The notes under the pieces are model-generated. The model saw only the letters and a list, made by a program, of their open reading frames with translations, searched no databases and was not told the DNA's origin. Position numbers and translations under genes: made by a program. From contig MNYV01000139.1 in NCBI GenBank assembly GCA_001873285.1, positions 1 to 7,139 of the forward strand: 7,139 nt of DNA, read 5' to 3'. Positions within the stretch are counted from its first letter, which is position 1. Each line of letters begins with the position of its first letter. Source of the DNA: Nitrospirae bacterium CG2_30_53_67 (lineage in GTDB: Bacteria > CG2-30-53-67). Shown one piece after another: positions 6,291-7,139 of the stretch.

Positions 6291-6364
6291 TATTTTGATT
6301 GAATCAGAAAACTACCATAAAATGGAACCGTCAGGAACCAGGATGAAACAGGATCCATAGGTTC

Positions 6365-7139
6365 TCAAGGCATACTCAGCACACCCGCTCCCCGGATCTT
6401 TCCCTCTTTCAGCAGGATCAGCGCCTGATTGGCCTCGTTCAAGGGAAAGCTCTCGATGTTGGTCCGGACCGGGATCTGCGATGCAATCCTCAAGAATTCC
6501 TCTCCATCCTTTCTCGTGCTATTGGCCACGGACCGGATGGTTTTCTCGAAGTAGAGATGTTGTCTATAATCGAGTTCCGGGATGCGGCTCATGGTGATTC
6601 CGGCCAGCGCGAGGGTTCCCCCTTTTTCGAGAACGCGGAGGGCCTCCGGGATCAGCGCCCCTGCCGGCGCAAAGATGATGGCGCCGTTCAGTTTTACCGG
6701 AGGGGTATCCTGCGCCTGTCCGGTCCATGAAGCGCCGAGCGCTTCAGCCAGTTTGAGATGTTCCTTGCCCCGGCTGAAGACATAGACCTCGCATCCGAGA
6801 TGGCGCGCAATCTGGATCGTGATGTGAGCCGAGGCTCCGAAACCGTACAGGCCCAGGCGCTCGCCGGATTGAACCTCGCTTAGCCGGAGCGCGCGATAAC
6901 CGATGATTCCTGCGCAGAGCAGGGGAGCGGCCTCTTCATCTGAGAAGATATCCGGAATCGCATAGGCGAACGCTTCCGGCGCCAGGGCATATTCAGCATA
7001 CCCTCCATGGACATGGTAACCTGTGAACAGGGCCTGCTCACAGAGATTCTCACGGCCTCTGCTGCAGAAGGCGCAGGCGCCGCAGGCGGAATGGAGCCAG
7101 GCCAGGCCCACACGGTCGCCAATGCCGAAGCGTTTGACG
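6365..7139 (-). CDS. Zinc-dependent alcohol dehydrogenase, 5' end outside the window
   Basis: A medium-chain (MDR superfamily) NAD(P)-dependent alcohol dehydrogenase; 257 residues are visible and roughly the first 75-80 lie beyond the right edge. The reading frame stays open from the edge at 7139 ([11 protein letters not shown]), so the GTG at 7111 is internal, not the start. Counting from the first visible residue, structural-zinc cysteines fall at 19, 22, 25 and 33 (CGACAFC then ENLC). Next come GGYAEYAL, a catalytic-zinc cysteine at 75 in LLCAG, and a nucleotide-binding turn LYGFGASAH (about 97-105). The GFGASAH variant in place of the usual GxGxxG recalls the zinc-binding alcohol dehydrogenase family modelled as TIGR02822, from memory. 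The first catalytic zinc ligand (usually a Cys near residue 38-40) cannot be seen here. Substrate range is unknown. The 233-bp AT-rich gap downstream separates it from the transglycosylase gene. Confidence 0.9.
   Translation of the reverse strand, partial: VKRFGIGDRVGLAWLHSACGACAFCSRGRENLCEQALFTGYHVHGGYAEYALAPEAFAYAIPDIFSDEEAAPLLCAGIIGYRALRLSEVQSGERLGLYGFGASAHITIQIARHLGCEVYVFSRGKEHLKLAEALGASWTGQAQDTPPVKLNGAIIFAPAGALIPEALRVLEKGGTLALAGITMSRIPELDYRQHLYFEKTIRSVANSTRKDGEEFLRIASQIPVRTNIESFPLNEANQALILLKEGKIRGAGVLSMP

Larger units (their letters stand above)
6132..6364. other. AT-rich intergenic spacer between two minus-strand genes
   Basis: The 233-base gap contains no credible coding sequence. Its gene-proximal half (about 6170-6262) has long A and T runs and the candidate promoter. 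The half next to the dehydrogenase stop is closer to average composition and holds a hairpin (6268-6290) and a direct repeat GGAACC-GTCA-GGAACC (6324-6339). The gap argues that the two genes are separate transcription units. Confidence 0.6.

Noticed and set aside
7109-7111. GTG at 7111 as the dehydrogenase start
   Set aside because: The frame continues to the window edge with conserved family sequence (RFGIGDRVG), so the gene is cut by the window.
1-7139. A defence, mobile or otherwise new multi-gene system
   Set aside because: Every gene belongs to a recognisable housekeeping or signalling family; there are no transposases, integrases, tandem spacers, toxin-antitoxin pairs or clustered genes of unknown function.

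Overview
The window reads as a housekeeping segment of a Gram-negative bacterial chromosome of moderately high GC content. An outer-membrane-type lytic transglycosylase lipoprotein points to a diderm. A soluble REC-PAS-kinase with a cysteine-rich PAS domain, purM-purN and a LysM transglycosylase together recall Desulfobacterota/Deltaproteobacteria or Nitrospirota-like genomes. That placement is inferred from gene style, not from a marker gene.

Layout. Positions 1-141 are a structured, GC-rich leader with three hairpins. Four genes follow on the plus strand in close order: a soluble sensor kinase (142-1659), purM (1698-2735), purN (2732-3394) and a Nudix hydrolase resembling the NUDT22 / plant NUDT9 group (3477-4337). 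Gaps are 38 bp, a 4-bp overlap and 82 bp, and no clear intrinsic terminator lies between them, so co-transcription is plausible. Positions 4338-4463 form a convergent intergenic segment packed with overlapping inverted repeats. The minus strand then carries an MltD-like lytic transglycosylase (6131 down to 4464), an AT-rich promoter-like spacer (6132-6364), and the 3' three-quarters of a zinc-dependent alcohol dehydrogenase that runs off the right edge (7139 down to 6365).

How the genes work together. PurN (step 3) and PurM (step 5) belong to de novo purine synthesis and appear translationally coupled: the purN start overlaps the purM stop, and its Shine-Dalgarno sequence sits in a small hairpin that a ribosome finishing purM would open. 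The Nudix protein could act on nucleotide sugars or another nucleoside diphosphate derivative, but its link to purines is only positional. The kinase carries its own receiver domain and has no partner regulator in view. The transglycosylase remodels peptidoglycan and the dehydrogenase is metabolic; neither is obviously tied to the purine genes.

I see no CRISPR array, insertion sequence, tRNA, rRNA, phage or defence module, and no convincing new multi-gene system. The points most worth a second look are the purM-purN junction hairpin, the cysteine cluster in the kinase PAS domain, the NUDT22-like Nudix protein beside purine genes, and the mutually exclusive inverted repeats at 4336-4429.
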